From the NCBI GenBank assembly GCA_014190575.1, contig BJGQ01000007.1, positions 1-64,000 of the forward strand: 64,000 nucleotides of DNA. Direction: 5' to 3'. The translations under genes were made by a program, and so were the position numbers. Of this stretch, positions 63,640 through 64,000 are shown piece after piece. How positions within the stretch are numbered: the first letter of the stretch is position 1; each line of letters begins with the position of its first letter. The stretch is from Bacteroidota bacterium. Lineage in GTDB: Bacteria; Bacteroidota; Bacteroidia; Chitinophagales; UBA10324. The notes under the pieces were generated by a model. It was not told the DNA's origin, did no database searches, and saw only the letters and a list, made by a program, of their open reading frames with translations.

Positions 63640-64000
63640 ACCGGGTGGTTACAGACTTTGCGTTGGTGTTTTGCGGTGGCGAAAATAGTTTTTCGTTTTT
63701 CGATATTCGTTTTTACCGCCGTCTATTTCATTATTTTAATGCAATTTATTTTCTACATCCGCTGTCATGCATACTTAGGAAGCAGCTATCGATTATTTTG
63801 GGGGGGGGGGGGGGGGAATACAGACTTCGCTGGTTTGTCAGCGGTGGTTAGTTAGAACGCGGGTTTGTCTTTGCTGCATCTGCCTTACGGCATTTGGATT
63901 TGCATTATTAAGTTTAAAAAAATCTTATTACTCCTAACCGAAACTTTCGGCGCATAATGACAATCAACGAGGCGGAAAAACCCACAGACCTACAGTGGTG
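63640..64000. other. Upstream region of the polysaccharide cluster with G tract and degenerate repeats
   Basis: No gene is visible in these 361 bases. Two degenerate direct repeats (ACAGACTTTGCGTTGGTG from 63651 and ACAGACTTCGCTGGTTTG from 63820, both followed by GCGGTGG) flank a run of 17 G at 63800-63816. A short palindrome CCGAAACTTTCGG lies at 63938-63950. It may hold the promoter of the minus-strand cluster, but no clear -7/-33 pair is seen. Confidence 0.6.
63800..63816. repeat. Homopolymeric G tract (17 bases)
   Basis: Seventeen consecutive G on the plus strand, 161 bases upstream of the MBOAT start on the minus strand. Such tracts can slip during replication and change promoter spacing, but they are also a common sequencing or assembly artefact, so both length and reality are uncertain. 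Confidence 0.7.

Noticed and set aside
63938-63950. Palindrome CCGAAACTTTCGG as a regulator site
   Set aside because: It is short, far from the cluster start, and no matching regulator is known here.
1-64000. CRISPR array, prophage, IS element or rRNA genes
   Set aside because: No regularly spaced repeats with unique spacers, no integrase, capsid or transposase genes and no rRNA sequence were seen; the repeats found are short palindromes.

Overview
The window is a piece of an AT-rich Bacteroidota chromosome. The evidence is a set of secreted proteins with type IX secretion (T9SS) C-terminal sorting domains, the gliding lipoprotein GldH, a DUF5777 protein next to haem lipoproteins, Bacteroidota-type promoter boxes (TAnnTTTG), and the holB-PSP1-gldH gene order. 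A relative of Chitinophagales/Sphingobacteriales is plausible, but the sequence alone does not fix the order. There is no rRNA, CRISPR array, prophage or complete insertion sequence. One tRNA gene, Arg(UCU), is present.

Layout. 1-137 is the C-terminus of MnmE. 160-4330 is a small accessory region: a pentapeptide-repeat protein, a TerB-like protein, a MoaC-MogA fusion for molybdenum cofactor, and decayed copies of a formate-dehydrogenase C-terminus and a MoaC N-terminus. Between these remnants sits an intact gene whose protein carries the four-residue signature of ADP-ribosyl cyclases (CD38-like). 4332-12000 is mostly housekeeping: DUF423, a large propeller lipid/membrane-anchored protein, uracil-DNA glycosylase, tRNA-Arg, a SET-domain protein, Sua5/TsaC, a TraB/GumN protein and a TPR protein. 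12005-27850 holds an AlkB-type monooxygenase, four T9SS-secreted proteins (two with alpha/beta-hydrolase domains), Uup, a cold-shock/S1 fusion, isocitrate dehydrogenase, a beta-CASP nuclease and urocanate hydratase. 27869-36048 holds cell-surface enzymes: a GT-C-like membrane protein, an MBOAT acyltransferase with its SGNH partner, a DinB-fold enzyme and an LtaS-like transferase. 36141-41813 holds a T9SS protein, haem lipoproteins with a DUF5777 protein, GldH, PSP1 and DNA polymerase III delta'.

43769-50931 is one efflux operon (TetR, TolC, HlyD, two ABC ATPases, two ABC-2 permeases) that resembles E. coli ybhGFSR with the double ATPase YbhF split in two. A palindromic TetR operator candidate overlaps its start. 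Most of its larger intergenic gaps carry a palindromic repeat element, and one such element supplies the apparent start codon of tolC.

53371-63639 is a minus-strand exopolysaccharide cluster: MBOAT plus SGNH O-acylation pair, Wzx flippase, two sulfotransferases, a GT2, a Wzy-like polymerase, a GT4 and a GDP-6-deoxy-mannose-type reductase. Together they predict a sulfated, O-acylated polysaccharide containing a 6-deoxy sugar. A 17-base G tract lies upstream of this cluster. The most interesting items are the ADP-ribosyl cyclase-like gene in the molybdoenzyme graveyard, the tandem decay of the fdh-moaC unit, and the repeat-derived start of tolC.
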